Below are positions 1 through 7,839 of a DNA stretch of 32,986 nt, piece by piece (position 1 is the stretch's first letter; each line of letters opens with the position of its first letter). The stretch comes from Puniceicoccales bacterium. Its GTDB lineage: Bacteria; Verrucomicrobiota; Verrucomicrobiia; Opitutales; JAIRLM01. The notes under the pieces are model-generated. The model did no database searches. It worked only from the letters and a program-made list of their open reading frames with translations, and was not told where the DNA came from. The stretch is taken from the NCBI GenBank assembly GCA_031259325.1, contig JAIRLM010000003.1:1-32986 (forward strand). Direction: 5' to 3'. Position numbers and translations under genes: made by a program.

Positions 1-1
1 A

Positions 2-526
2 CAGCTTCGCGGTGGTATTGGTGGCGAAAATGAAATTGCCGCATTGGAAAAGCTATTAGAAGACATCGGTTGCCAGAGCAATGTGGTCGGCCGACAAAAA
101 GTTGAAGAGAATTTGCAAAAAATTAAACAGATAAAGCAAGGAGTTGCGCAGCAGCCCGCGGTCCCGCTTCAACCGAAAACTCAATCGGGAATATGGATTA
201 TAAGTTTAGTAGCGGGCTTGGAGAATGTGATCAAGTCCGCTGTGATACGTGGCCGTGATGATGATGATGAATTGGAACAAAACGAAATCACGGCCTTCAA
301 AGCATTCCTTGGTCACCTGCTTACTTTGGCGGAGGCAAATCCAGGAGACCGCTTTACAGCAGACTGCATTCGTGATAGCGTCGAGATTAAAAGAGCTTTA
401 GCGGACTGTCGACGAGGCAATGGTATTTACGTCGGCATATACGACAAAATCCATAACGCGGTTTGCGGAAAACATCCGAACGGTTTAATAAATGCGGTTT
501 TCGCTATCGATACAGACGGATGGTAA
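2..526 (+). CDS. Hypothetical protein, 3' part (5' end lies outside the window)
   Basis: The reading frame is open from base 2 to the TAA at 524-526, giving 174 codons. The first in-window initiator, a TTG at 44, sits inside the open frame with no Shine-Dalgarno sequence, so I read this as the C-terminal part of a gene that begins upstream. The visible protein starts with a glycine-rich stretch, continues with a charged helical region (about residues 15-50 of the fragment), and has an acidic DDDDE cluster near the middle. The C-terminal 60 residues contain several Cys and Asp and end in DTDGW. I recognise no family. No signal peptide or membrane segment can be judged from a fragment. It lies beside a transposase remnant and unknown accessory genes. 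A secreted or effector-like protein is possible, but nothing in the sequence proves it. Confidence 0.55.
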   Translation, partial: QLRGGIGGENEIAALEKLLEDIGCQSNVVGRQKVEENLQKIKQIKQGVAQQPAVPLQPKTQSGIWIISLVAGLENVIKSAVIRGRDDDDELEQNEITAFKAFLGHLLTLAEANPGDRFTADCIRDSVEIKRALADCRRGNGIYVGIYDKIHNAVCGKHPNGLINAVFAIDTDGW

Positions 527-640
527 CCATAGGTTTGTCGAATATGCATCTGGTAATATTTTTGCACAAGATAGTAGCGTGATGAAATGTGTTTCGTTCC
601 TTTTTCTCCTGAAAATAAGCGATTTAGTAAAGGTGGATTT

Positions 641-832
641 ATGGGATATGTTTTACGTGGAAGCGCCAAGACGGCGCACCGAATTCGAAAAGAAATACAC
701 GACTCTAAAGAAAACATCGCGACCCTCGCTGCATGCTATGTGTTTGATCCCGCGACAAATGGGGGTGCCTACAAGCCGTCCGGGATGATGAATTCGAAGT
801 CTTTCGACTACGTATCTGTACTGCCGTCATGA
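641..832 (+). pseudogene. IS481-type transposase N-terminal remnant
   Basis: A 64-codon frame starts at ATG 641 behind a good ribosome-binding site (AGGTGG, 5 nt before the ATG). Its first 35-40 residues begin MGYVLRGSAKTAHRIRKEI and continue with DSKENIATLAA. This closely resembles the N-terminal helix-turn-helix of IS481-family transposases (pattern MGxVxHGSATTTxxxRxxIQxSxxSxxxLAxxYGINPxTVxKW). After FDPAT the similarity is lost: the expected VxKW recognition-helix end is missing, as is the whole DDE catalytic domain (a full-length protein is about 300 aa or more). The frame ends at 832 and its last 25 bases overlap the 3' end of the opposite gene. I read it as the decayed 5' end of an insertion sequence. 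The alternative, a domesticated HTH peptide, is less likely. The family call is from memory of the motif. Confidence 0.6.
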
Positions 833-1440
833 TCGGCGGGCTGCCTATCGCCTCCGAATACACGCCCATACAAAACAGGCGACAAAAAACCAGCGATGCC
901 ACCTCCAATCGCGCCCACTACCCCAGCGACAAGGCCGCCAATGGCGCCAAAACAGATGGCTGCGCCGCCATATATGGCGGAATTCCTCAAGTTATCCATT
1001 TGCACGTTTCTCTCCTGAATGCGCGCAGTTTCAGCCCGCGTACGCGCGGTCGCAGCCCCAATGCGCGCATTTTCAGCCCTGAGATCGTCAAGCTCTTGCT
1101 GCTGCGGAGCTTCGCGCGCGGCGATTATTTGCGGTCGCTGCCTTCGCATTTCGGCGACGACAATCCTGCTCGCAGAAATCATGCTTTCACCTCGATCGAT
1201 CAACGACCAGAACATACTCCTGATAAAATCGCTGCGCTCCGGATACAGCAACATCGTAAGCACAAGCCGAATCTTTGCACCCGCTTCATCACTGGCATCC
1301 TCATCCGGGGGTGTAGCCCACCCCGAAAGATTCGCTGCTAATACAACCTCAGTTGGGACATCGCACGTAACCTGCCGGTCGCTTTCCGGATCAGAAATCA
1401 CATACGTACGAGTATCGGGTTGTCTATGAACTTCATTCAT
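808..1440 (-). CDS. Hypothetical protein with coiled coil and C-terminal glycine-zipper membrane segment
   Basis: I start this 210-aa protein at ATG 1440 (MNEVHRQPD) because GGAG lies just upstream with good spacing; the frame stays open to a poorer start at 1479. Residues 1-60 are polar. Residues about 110-155 form an Ala/Glu/Arg-rich heptad region, a likely coiled coil (RAENARIGAATARTRAETAR). Residues about 160-195 are a long Gly/Ala-rich hydrophobic stretch with repeated GxxxG spacing (IGGLVAGVVGAIGGGIAG), long enough for one or two packed membrane helices. A short charged tail follows. The gene begins 16 nt after a 43-aa glycine-zipper peptide on the same strand, so the two are probably co-transcribed. 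I recognise no family. A long hydrophobic lobe beside a coiled coil recalls inclusion-membrane and pore-forming T3SS substrates, but that is inference. Confidence 0.65.
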   Translation of the reverse strand: MNEVHRQPDTRTYVISDPESDRQVTCDVPTEVVLAANLSGWATPPDEDASDEAGAKIRLVLTMLLYPERSDFIRSMFWSLIDRGESMISASRIVVAEMRRQRPQIIAAREAPQQQELDDLRAENARIGAATARTRAETARIQERNVQMDNLRNSAIYGGAAICFGAIGGLVAGVVGAIGGGIAGFLSPVLYGRVFGGDRQPADHDGSTDT

Positions 1441-1456
1441 ACTCACTCCATTTCCA

Positions 1457-1588
1457 TTACAGGAAAGCCAATGCCCCAATTATTCCACCGAGGCCGCCGC
1501 CAATCAGTGCGCCAGCCGGTCCAGCAAACGCACCAAGAGCAGCTCCTTTGGCAATTCCGATTCCAGCCCCAAGCGCGATACTACTCAC
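1457..1588 (-). CDS. 43-aa glycine-zipper peptide
   Basis: This short gene starts at GTG 1588, has AAAGGA 7 nt upstream, and ends at TAA 1457-1459. An in-frame stop directly precedes the GTG, so no longer start is available. The peptide is almost wholly Gly, Ala, Ile and Leu, with one Lys and no Cys, and ends in ALAFL. It carries repeated GxxxG and GGGxGG motifs (for example AGPAGALIGGGLGGIIGA). Such composition is typical of glycine-zipper membrane peptides, including class II bacteriocin-like peptides and small pore or anchor proteins. There is no cleavable signal or double-glycine leader. The next gene (808-1440) ends in a similar glycine zipper, so the two products may assemble in the same membrane or interact. 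The function is unknown; the ribosome-binding site, composition and spacing are the evidence that it is real. Confidence 0.55.
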   Translation of the reverse strand: MSSIALGAGIGIAKGAALGAFAGPAGALIGGGLGGIIGALAFL

Positions 1589-2188
1589 AATTTAATCCTT
1601 TCATACGCCAGCACTTCTGACGGTGCTCCAATTGAAAATGCTACGTGACACCTGTCGACAACACGTCAGTGTTTTACTAAATTTCGACAATCGGAAAAAT
1701 AGATGCAACCCCGAACAGGGGGCTTTGCGTAACATTTACCACTGGAAAGTCAAGCATCCTTTTGCCGCATGAGTGACACGCAGGGCTTGTTAATTCTGCA
1801 CAACTGCCTTGACCGCCCTTCTCGGAAATCTGTCGCACACGGATAATTTCCCATGCATGGATTGCGGCGAAAAATGGCCAAAAATAGACCCTCGCAAGAA
1901 GTCCATTGATCCGCTTGGTCCGGCGAGGTTCCTGAAAGGTCCGCTCTTTGAGTTTGTGGGATTAGACATGCAAGTTGTTTTCCAGATATGTCCTGATCAC
2001 TAATTAATTTATGCGTCTTGCCGCTTCTCGGCGAATTCCCTTTTAGCCCCGAAGATCATATATTTTTTCACGTGATCGACCCCTGAACCGTTGGCTTGAC
2101 AACTCCCGGGAATATTATCTAAACCACATTTGAGTTTTGGGATGTTCGGCGGGATGCTGGATGCGTGCTATGGAAAAGGGGAGTATTT
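1589..2188. other. 600-bp intergenic region between the glycine-zipper pair and hppA
   Basis: I find no convincing gene here. A TTG-initiated frame at 1809-2003 (64 codons) has no ribosome-binding site and an unconvincing composition. The region separates two divergent units, so it should hold promoters for both. A candidate for the hppA side is listed separately. Its position next to an IS481-type remnant suggests it may be decayed accessory DNA. Confidence 0.4.
2091..2121 (+). promoter_or_regulatory. Candidate sigma-70-type promoter for hppA
   Basis: TTGGCT (2091-2096) lies 16 bp before TATTAT (2113-2118). An overlapping perfect TTGACA (2096-2101) is only 14 bp from TATCTA (2116-2121). Either pairing would start transcription roughly 60-65 bases before the hppA start codon. 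Neither is an ideal match in both sequence and spacing, so this is tentative. Confidence 0.3.
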
Positions 2189-4375
2189 ATGTTAGCGATT
2201 TTTTGGGCCGCACCCTTCGTGGCGTGCATTGCCTTATGGTTTGCTTGGACCTTTTACCGGGGGATGATGGCCGAGGATGCTGGCAGTGACCGGATGCAAA
2301 CCATTGCCAGGCACGTGCGCAAGGGCGCCATTGCCTATCTTCTACAGCAGTACCGCGTCGTCGGAGTTGTATTTTTATTGGCAGCCGCATTGTTGGCGCT
2401 TTTGTCCTTTGGGCTTGATCTGCAAAATCGCTGGCTGCCCTTCGCTTTTTTGACCGGCGGTTTTTTTTCAGGCCTCGCCGGTTTCTTTGGCATGCAAACG
2501 GCCACGCAGGCTTCTTCGCGGACGGCACAGGCGGCGGCCAAATCCCTAAACCGAGGCTTGAGGGTGGCCTTCCGCAGCGGGGCGGTCATGGGTTTGACGG
2601 TGGTTGGCCTGGCACTGTTGGACTACTCCTTTTGGTTTTATATACTTAACCGTTTTCTCCATGTGCCGGAGGAACTCAAAATGACCGCAATCACCGGAAT
2701 CATGGTCACGTTCGGCATGGGCGTGTCCCTGCAAGCCCTATTTGCGCGCGTGGGGGGCGGGATTTTCACAAAGGCCGCGGACGTCGGCGCCGACCTGGTG
2801 GGCAAGGTGGAGAAGGGCATTCCCGAGGACGATCCACGCAATCCGGCGACCATTGCGGACAACGTGGGAGATAACGTGGGTGACGTGGCAGGCATGGGCG
2901 CCGATCTCTACGAGTCCTTTTATAGCTCCATTCTTGCCGCGGCCGCCCTCGGTGCCGTCGCCTTCAATGGTATGGGGACCGCGTTGCAAGCCCGGGCGGT
3001 GCTTTTGCCGGTCCTCATCGGAGCCTGCGGAACACTTTTTTCAATTTTTGGAATTTATACCGTGCGCACGGAGGAAAATGCGAACATGGGCGTTCTGCTA
3101 CGCGCCCTTGGCAGGGGTATTAACTGGTGCAATATCTTCGTCGTCGCCGCCATTTTTTGTCTTTGCCGCTGGCTGAATTTTCCAAATTACCTCGGCCTCT
3201 GGGGCGCCGTCGTCGTCGGTCTAATCACGGGCAGCGTCATCGGAAAGTCCTCGGAATATTACACATCACAGGCCTACCGCCCGACGCAGAACGTGGCCCG
3301 CCAATGTGCCACCGGCGCCGCAACGGTTATCATCGCTGGCATGGGTCTTGGCATGGTTTCCGCCGCCGTTCCCGTTTTGTCCGTGGTCATCGGAACCATT
3401 TGCGCCTACGCCCTGGCCAGCGGATTCGATTTTAGCCAGGTAAATGCGGGACTCTATGGCATTGGGATTTCTGCGGTCGGCATGCTCTCAACCCTTGCCA
3501 TAACGCTCGCAACGGATGCCTATGGGCCCATCGCTGACAATGCGGGCGGAAATGCGGAGATGAGCGGTCTCGGCGGCGGCGTGCGGGAGCGGACGGATAC
3601 CCTTGATTCCCTAGGAAACACGACGGCGGCCACCGGAAAAGGTTTTGCCATCGGCTCCGCAGCCCTCACTGCTCTTGCCCTCCTGGCGTCCTACGTGGAA
3701 GGCGTTCGCATGTGTTTGATGCGCAGCGGCCTTACCGCCATTGATTTAGGTACGCGGGCGGTTGAACTCTCCTCAGCCACGCTGCAAGATTTTATGACCT
3801 ACTTCGAGGTCCATATTCTGAATCCAAAGCTTATTTTGGGGCTTTTTCTCGGTTCCATGCTTTCCTTCGTATTTTGCGGGTTAACCATGAATGCGGTCGG
3901 CCGAGCGGCGACGAAGATGGTGAATGAGGTGCGCCGGCAATTCCGCGAGATTAAGGGCATCCTCGATGGATCCGCGGAACCGGATTATGGCGAGTGCGTG
4001 CGTATTTCCACTTCCGCAGCCCAGTGGGAAATGATTTTTCCCGCCCTCGTCGCCCTGTGCGCTCCCATTTTGGTAGGGCTGTTCCTTGGGGTTCCCGGGG
4101 TGATGGGCCTCCTCGCCGGATCGCTCTCCACGGGATTTATCCTGGCAATTTTCATGGCCAATTCCGGCGGTTGCTGGGACAATGCAAAAAAATTCATCGA
4201 AGAGGGTCAGCACGGAGGCAAGGGATCCAGCGCCCACCACGCGGCGATCATTGGAGATACGGTCGGCGATCCTTTTAAGGATACTTCCGGACCGAGTTTG
4301 AATATTTTGATCAAATTGATGACTATCGTATCCATCGTCGCCGTGGGCATAACGGTAAAATATCATATCATTTAA
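2189..4375 (+). CDS. hppA: Membrane-bound ion-translocating pyrophosphatase, K+-dependent type
   Basis: The 728-aa protein couples hydrolysis of pyrophosphate to pumping of H+ or Na+ across the cytoplasmic membrane. It is strongly hydrophobic throughout, as expected for about 16 membrane helices, and of normal family length. Signature blocks are intact: [11 protein letters not shown] (about residues 198-208), DNVGDNVGD (224-232), [16 protein letters not shown] (from 443) and [14 protein letters not shown] (from 689), which together bind Mg-pyrophosphate. The motif GNTTAA (476-481) carries Ala where K+-independent enzymes carry Lys, so the K+-dependent class is predicted. I cannot settle H+ versus Na+ specificity by eye. 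I chose ATG 2189 over a GTG at 2165 because AGGGGAG lies 5 nt upstream. A c-di-AMP synthase gene follows after 52 bp, and c-di-AMP is a known regulator of K+ homeostasis in other bacteria. Confidence 0.95.
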   Translation: MLAIFWAAPFVACIALWFAWTFYRGMMAEDAGSDRMQTIARHVRKGAIAYLLQQYRVVGVVFLLAAALLALLSFGLDLQNRWLPFAFLTGGFFSGLAGFFGMQTATQASSRTAQAAAKSLNRGLRVAFRSGAVMGLTVVGLALLDYSFWFYILNRFLHVPEELKMTAITGIMVTFGMGVSLQALFARVGGGIFTKAADVGADLVGKVEKGIPEDDPRNPATIADNVGDNVGDVAGMGADLYESFYSSILAAAALGAVAFNGMGTALQARAVLLPVLIGACGTLFSIFGIYTVRTEENANMGVLLRALGRGINWCNIFVVAAIFCLCRWLNFPNYLGLWGAVVVGLITGSVIGKSSEYYTSQAYRPTQNVARQCATGAATVIIAGMGLGMVSAAVPVLSVVIGTICAYALASGFDFSQVNAGLYGIGISAVGMLSTLAITLATDAYGPIADNAGGNAEMSGLGGGVRERTDTLDSLGNTTAATGKGFAIGSAALTALALLASYVEGVRMCLMRSGLTAIDLGTRAVELSSATLQDFMTYFEVHILNPKLILGLFLGSMLSFVFCGLTMNAVGRAATKMVNEVRRQFREIKGILDGSAEPDYGECVRISTSAAQWEMIFPALVALCAPILVGLFLGVPGVMGLLAGSLSTGFILAIFMANSGGCWDNAKKFIEEGQHGGKGSSAHHAAIIGDTVGDPFKDTSGPSLNILIKLMTIVSIVAVGITVKYHII

Positions 4376-4427
4376 ATTCATTGTCTGGAAAAATTGCTTG
4401 TATCCTGCATGATTTCGGGCAACATGC

Positions 4428-5783
4428 ATGGGCATGCACCTCTCCGCCTATTTTGCGCGCAGGCGTTTGATAAACCTCCGCAGCCAAACTTTGGAAGGTG
4501 CCCTCAGTGAACTTTTGAGACGCCTTTCCCCGACGGCGAAAATTGATCGCGAAGCCGTTCTGCGGGAATTGATCGTCCGGGAAAATAGGGCTTCCACGTG
4601 TCTGGGAAACGGCATTGCCATTCCGCATATTAAAACTCCCCTCCCGCGCCCGTGTATTTTGGCCATCGGACGCTGCCCCAATGGCATCAAATTTGGCGAA
4701 AATCCCGAATATAAAAATGTGCGACTCGTTTTTCTAATTCTCTTCAACGAGGGATGGGATGGGCAATTGCAGGTTTTAGCTCAGTTGGCCCGTGAACTCC
4801 ACGATCCGCACAAGATATTGTCGCTTATTCATCCGCAATCACTGCCGGCTTTTTACAAAAAATGGCAACAAATTTTTGGCGAAAAGAAGCTAGCAAATCC
4901 GGACGTTCACGTCTCGGCCAAGGGGCAGCGGATTTTTCTCCGGGAATCCTTTCGCCTCGCCCGCAGCTCCGGTTGTCAGTCCGTTTTTCTTTTTCCCGAC
5001 TCGTTGGGCGAGTGGTTTGTCTTCGGAAAATATTTTCCGGGAATGAAGCGCATCCTAGTCACCGAGCGCTTTCAAGAGGATCTTCCATCCCAATATGGCA
5101 TGGATTATTTTCTCAATGTATCTAATCACTCGCGCGCGCGCCTGGTCCAAATGCATGGGGCCATTCTCATCGCACTCACCAGGGGGTTTATCTGTTGCGA
5201 TGAAAAAATATGCTGCATCGGGAGCGGGAGCGAAAGCGGCCACTTTGATTGTCTGGTTTTTGTGGATGTCGCGATTAGGTACAAGTCCCTGTTTGACACG
5301 CGCCGCGGTCTGATTCCTAAGGACGTTTCCTCGGAAGTTTTCGAGCGCGTCATTGCCATTGCCCATCAAATCGCCGCAGAGGGACGGGAGGGTAAGCCGC
5401 TGGGGGCAATGTTCATCCTGGGAAATCACGCTAAAATCAAGCGCTACTACAAGTCACTTATTCTCAACCCGTTTCAGGGCTACCCGCGCCAGGAGCGGAA
5501 CGTTCTCAACCCATTCATCGACGAAACGATTAAGGAATTCGCTTCCATTGACGGCGCCTTCATCGTAGGTAGCGACGGTGTATTCGAGGCCGCTGGGACG
5601 ATGATCAACGCACCGAGTCGCAGAGTCGTCCTTCCTGGGGGATTGGGAACCCGCCACACATCTGCCGCTGCCATATCCAAAGCCGCCGATAGCCTGGCCA
5701 TCGTAGTTTCCCAAAGCACCAGTCAAGTTACCCTTTTTCGTAACGGTCGAATGTTGTCCCTGTCGGAGAAGGTCATTGGCTGA
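4428..5783 (+). CDS. PTS EIIA - PK_C-like - diadenylate cyclase fusion (c-di-AMP synthase)
   Basis: This 451-aa protein has three parts. Residues about 20-150 match a fructose/mannitol-type PTS EIIA domain; NGIAIPH ends at His67, the usual phosphorylation site. Residues about 165-345 resemble the C-terminal domain of pyruvate kinase (RESFRLARSSGCQSVFLFP), a partner of cyclase domains in archaeal DacZ. Residues about 355-451 are a DisA_N-type diadenylate cyclase domain with both signature motifs, DGA (375-377) and GTRHTSA (407-413). It should convert two ATP to c-di-AMP. There is no membrane segment and no DisA DNA-binding domain. I infer that phosphorylation of His67 or metabolite binding to the middle domain controls cyclase output. 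The start is uncertain because ATG 4428 lacks a clear ribosome-binding site and another ATG follows at 4434. It lies 52 bp after hppA and may share its transcript. Confidence 0.85.
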   Translation: MGMHLSAYFARRRLINLRSQTLEGALSELLRRLSPTAKIDREAVLRELIVRENRASTCLGNGIAIPHIKTPLPRPCILAIGRCPNGIKFGENPEYKNVRLVFLILFNEGWDGQLQVLAQLARELHDPHKILSLIHPQSLPAFYKKWQQIFGEKKLANPDVHVSAKGQRIFLRESFRLARSSGCQSVFLFPDSLGEWFVFGKYFPGMKRILVTERFQEDLPSQYGMDYFLNVSNHSRARLVQMHGAILIALTRGFICCDEKICCIGSGSESGHFDCLVFVDVAIRYKSLFDTRRGLIPKDVSSEVFERVIAIAHQIAAEGREGKPLGAMFILGNHAKIKRYYKSLILNPFQGYPRQERNVLNPFIDETIKEFASIDGAFIVGSDGVFEAAGTMINAPSRRVVLPGGLGTRHTSAAAISKAADSLAIVVSQSTSQVTLFRNGRMLSLSEKVIG

Positions 5784-5906
5784 ATGGTCTCGAAATCAAG
5801 CCGATGCTTCGAAGTTAAGAAAGCCGGCTGCTTCTAGTTCTGGCACACCCTCGCCGTCTCTCTGTCTGGTACTGGCGGCAGCTGAAATGGTAAAACATGG
5901 CGACGA

Positions 5907-7055
5907 TTACTCTTCCTTTGCGGATATTCTGGAGTATGCCGCAGAGGCTTCTTCATTGGAAATAGCATGTGAATTCCCCGTATACCCCAAAAGCGTATTC
6001 ATTTGCGAAATTTCATTCCGAAACCAAAATAAAGAAGCCGACGCCTGATGGGGTGGTGTGCCATCGGCAATTTGCTGTCTGGCCTGTGCTTCCAGAGAGG
6101 CAATTCTATTCGGAAGATTGGCTTTGTACTGCTGCGTTATCGCAAGAAAGCTCTCATCAAATTCCCGCTTCAATTTGGTGCAAAATTCAGCAATTTCGGG
6201 CATGCATTGGCTGATAAACGCGTCCGTTTTCGGGTCATAGCAGAGTACGTCCGGGTTATGCGCTTGGCTCAGGTCGTTCACGCGATTGGATTGCATATCT
6301 GAAGTGCCTCCATAACGAACAATCCGCGAAAGATCCCACATGCATTTGGCAAGTTTCAAGTGACTATCAACCCGCGATGAATTTGGGTTTCCTAGCAAAT
6401 CAAGCTCTTTTTTGGGAAGCGTTCTCGTCGGATTTTTGGCTATATTCTGATAATCTGCCTGAAGTTTCTCCAGTTTTTGGCGTACAATCTCTTGGTATCG
6501 TTGATTGTAATCCGATTGTGACGCATCGGATACGATTTGCTTCGCAGCGTCCCGGGCGACATCCGTGTCCTCCGGGTGTGCTCCCGGCGGGAGCATGGCG
6601 TCTGTCATCTCTATAATAGCCTCGTCACGGTGTGCATCCAATATTTTGACATTGGGACTATCGGCGATACCACTTTGCAAATTTGTTATAATTGCCCCAA
6701 ATTTATTTACTATTTGCTGGGCGCCAAGTTGGCTCGTGTGGGCCACGACCGCATTAACTATTTTTTCGGACATCCCGAAAAGCGCATTCGTAATACGCAC
6801 CCACCATCCAACGGCTTCACTCTTTCCTAGGGCTTCCCAACGCTTACCGATGGCCTCCCATTTCGCCCGCAACCCTTCTGCGATGTTCAACCGCAAAAGC
6901 CCCGCCCGCAATCTATCTGCAATTCCCGTATTTTTCCCATCACAAAAAGCGGCGGGATTGCAGCTAGGCCCTGCTACGCCCATACTCATAAGAATTATTC
7001 TGGCAGGCGTACGCAAGGAGCGCAACAAAAAAATGCGGACTCGAGGATGGAGCAT
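5907..7055 (-). CDS. Hypothetical protein, accessory, possible effector
   Basis: The frame is long and open on the minus strand and ends at TAA 5907. I start it at ATG 7055 (382 aa), which has GGAGGT 12 nt upstream. ATG 6989 (360 aa, MSMGVAGPSC) has no ribosome-binding site but is a possible alternative. With the longer start the first 20-25 residues are basic and hydrophobic (MLHPRVRIFLLRSLRTPAR). The rest is soluble and mostly helical, with no clear membrane segment. It has a Trp-rich patch (KWEAIGKRWEALGKSEAVGW) and a long charged helical region (QEIVRQKLEKLQADYQNIA). I recognise no domain. It is convergent with the c-di-AMP synthase and divergent from the OmpH-like gene, so it sits as an insert between housekeeping genes. 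Effector status is only a guess from context. Confidence 0.6.
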   Translation of the reverse strand: MLHPRVRIFLLRSLRTPARIILMSMGVAGPSCNPAAFCDGKNTGIADRLRAGLLRLNIAEGLRAKWEAIGKRWEALGKSEAVGWWVRITNALFGMSEKIVNAVVAHTSQLGAQQIVNKFGAIITNLQSGIADSPNVKILDAHRDEAIIEMTDAMLPPGAHPEDTDVARDAAKQIVSDASQSDYNQRYQEIVRQKLEKLQADYQNIAKNPTRTLPKKELDLLGNPNSSRVDSHLKLAKCMWDLSRIVRYGGTSDMQSNRVNDLSQAHNPDVLCYDPKTDAFISQCMPEIAEFCTKLKREFDESFLAITQQYKANLPNRIASLEAQARQQIADGTPPHQASASLFWFRNEISQMNTLLGYTGNSHAISNEEASAAYSRISAKEE

Positions 7056-7155
7056 TGAAGGATCTACACCTCCGCGCAGCATATATAACACCAGCCGGCC
7101 TTTTCCAATTGACTCGATGGGCCGCAGGTCCACAGAATCGGGGCGGAGATTTGTT

Positions 7156-7737
7156 ATGAAAAAGTTTCTTTTGGCGCTCACGCTGAGCGGATTATTCATC
7201 GGCGCCTCGGGCGCGGAGCAGTGTCGTTGTGAAAACAAGCAGTGCTGCAGCGACTGTTGCAATATCCTCACGGTGGACATGCCGAAGATCTACAACAGCT
7301 ACGGCAAGGCGGAGCGATCCAGGGAAAAATTCCAAAAGGCGGTGGAAAAAGCCCAAAACGAGCTCCGCGCCATGCTAGAAGACGGAATCAAAATGGCCAA
7401 GGAGCTAAGGAATCTCCAGGAAAAGGCTGAAAATCCAGCGCTCAGCGATTCGGCGAAGGAAAAACAACGCAAGCAGATCGAGGAATTGACGGAGAAGGTG
7501 CACAAAAAAGAAGTCGAAGTGAATGAGTTTCGCCAGGAAAGCGATCGAAAACTTTCCGAAAAACGCGAGAAATTCGTGACGCGCCACGTGAACGAAATTA
7601 AGGAGGTCATTGGAAAAATCGCCGAAGAAAGCGGCGCCATTGTCGTTCTTAATGCTGCGGGTGTCGATGTGCTTTACTACATGCCAGGCCTGGATATTAC
7701 CCAAAAGGTGATTACGCGTCTAAATGCTGAAAAATAA
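7156..7737 (+). CDS. ompH: OmpH/Skp-family periplasmic chaperone, with unusual Cys cluster
   Basis: The 193-aa product has a clear signal peptide (MKKFLLALTLSGLFIGASGA). A long charged helical hairpin follows (about residues 55-160, dense in Lys and Glu), then a C-terminal strand segment (GAIVVLNAAGVDVLYY). This is the plan of OmpH/Skp proteins, which form trimers that hold unfolded outer-membrane proteins in the periplasm. The start ATG 7156 has GGAG about 7 nt upstream; the frame is open further upstream but antisense to another gene. Directly after the cleavage site lie six cysteines within 13 residues (positions 23, 25, 30, 31, 34 and 35), which is not typical of Skp and may form disulfides or bind metal. 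It is followed by a hairpin terminator and then pyrH. It is not beside bamA or lpxD, the common neighbours in Proteobacteria. Confidence 0.75.
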   Translation: MKKFLLALTLSGLFIGASGAEQCRCENKQCCSDCCNILTVDMPKIYNSYGKAERSREKFQKAVEKAQNELRAMLEDGIKMAKELRNLQEKAENPALSDSAKEKQRKQIEELTEKVHKKEVEVNEFRQESDRKLSEKREKFVTRHVNEIKEVIGKIAEESGAIVVLNAAGVDVLYYMPGLDITQKVITRLNAEK

Positions 7738-7747
7738 GGCTTTTGCA

Positions 7748-7792
7748 GCGGAATGGCACTTTTGAAATTCCGCGGACTTGTCCGGATTTTTT
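7748..7792 (+). terminator. Candidate intrinsic terminator after ompH
   Basis: Two overlapping hairpins lie just after the ompH stop. GCGGAAT (7748-7754) pairs perfectly with ATTCCGC (7767-7773). CGGA (7773-7776) pairs with TCCG (7781-7784) and is followed by a run of six T (7787-7792). The short hairpin before the T-run is weak, so efficiency is uncertain. Confidence 0.45.
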
Positions 7793-7803
7793 ATGATTCC
7801 CCG

Positions 7804-7831
7804 TTGACGTGTGCGTGTCGGGCAATAACTA
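7804..7831 (+). promoter_or_regulatory. Candidate promoter for pyrH
   Basis: TTGACG (7804-7809) and TAACTA (7826-7831) are separated by 16 bp. Transcription would begin at about 7838, only a couple of bases before the pyrH ATG at 7840, so the message could be nearly leaderless. This agrees with the absence of a ribosome-binding site before pyrH. Confidence 0.4.
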
Positions 7832-7839
7832 GTAGATTC

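Noticed and set aside
492-788. 98-codon plus-strand frame after the 5' partial gene
   Set aside because: Starts inside the partial gene and runs in another frame across the transposase remnant, whose frame has a real family match.
1809-2003. 64-codon plus-strand frame in the 1.6-2.2 kb gap
   Set aside because: TTG start, no ribosome-binding site, no recognisable composition or motif; treated as non-coding.
5776-6048. 90-codon frame overlapping the end of the c-di-AMP synthase gene
   Set aside because: No ribosome-binding site, Ser/Ala-rich product, and half of it lies antisense to the long minus-strand gene.
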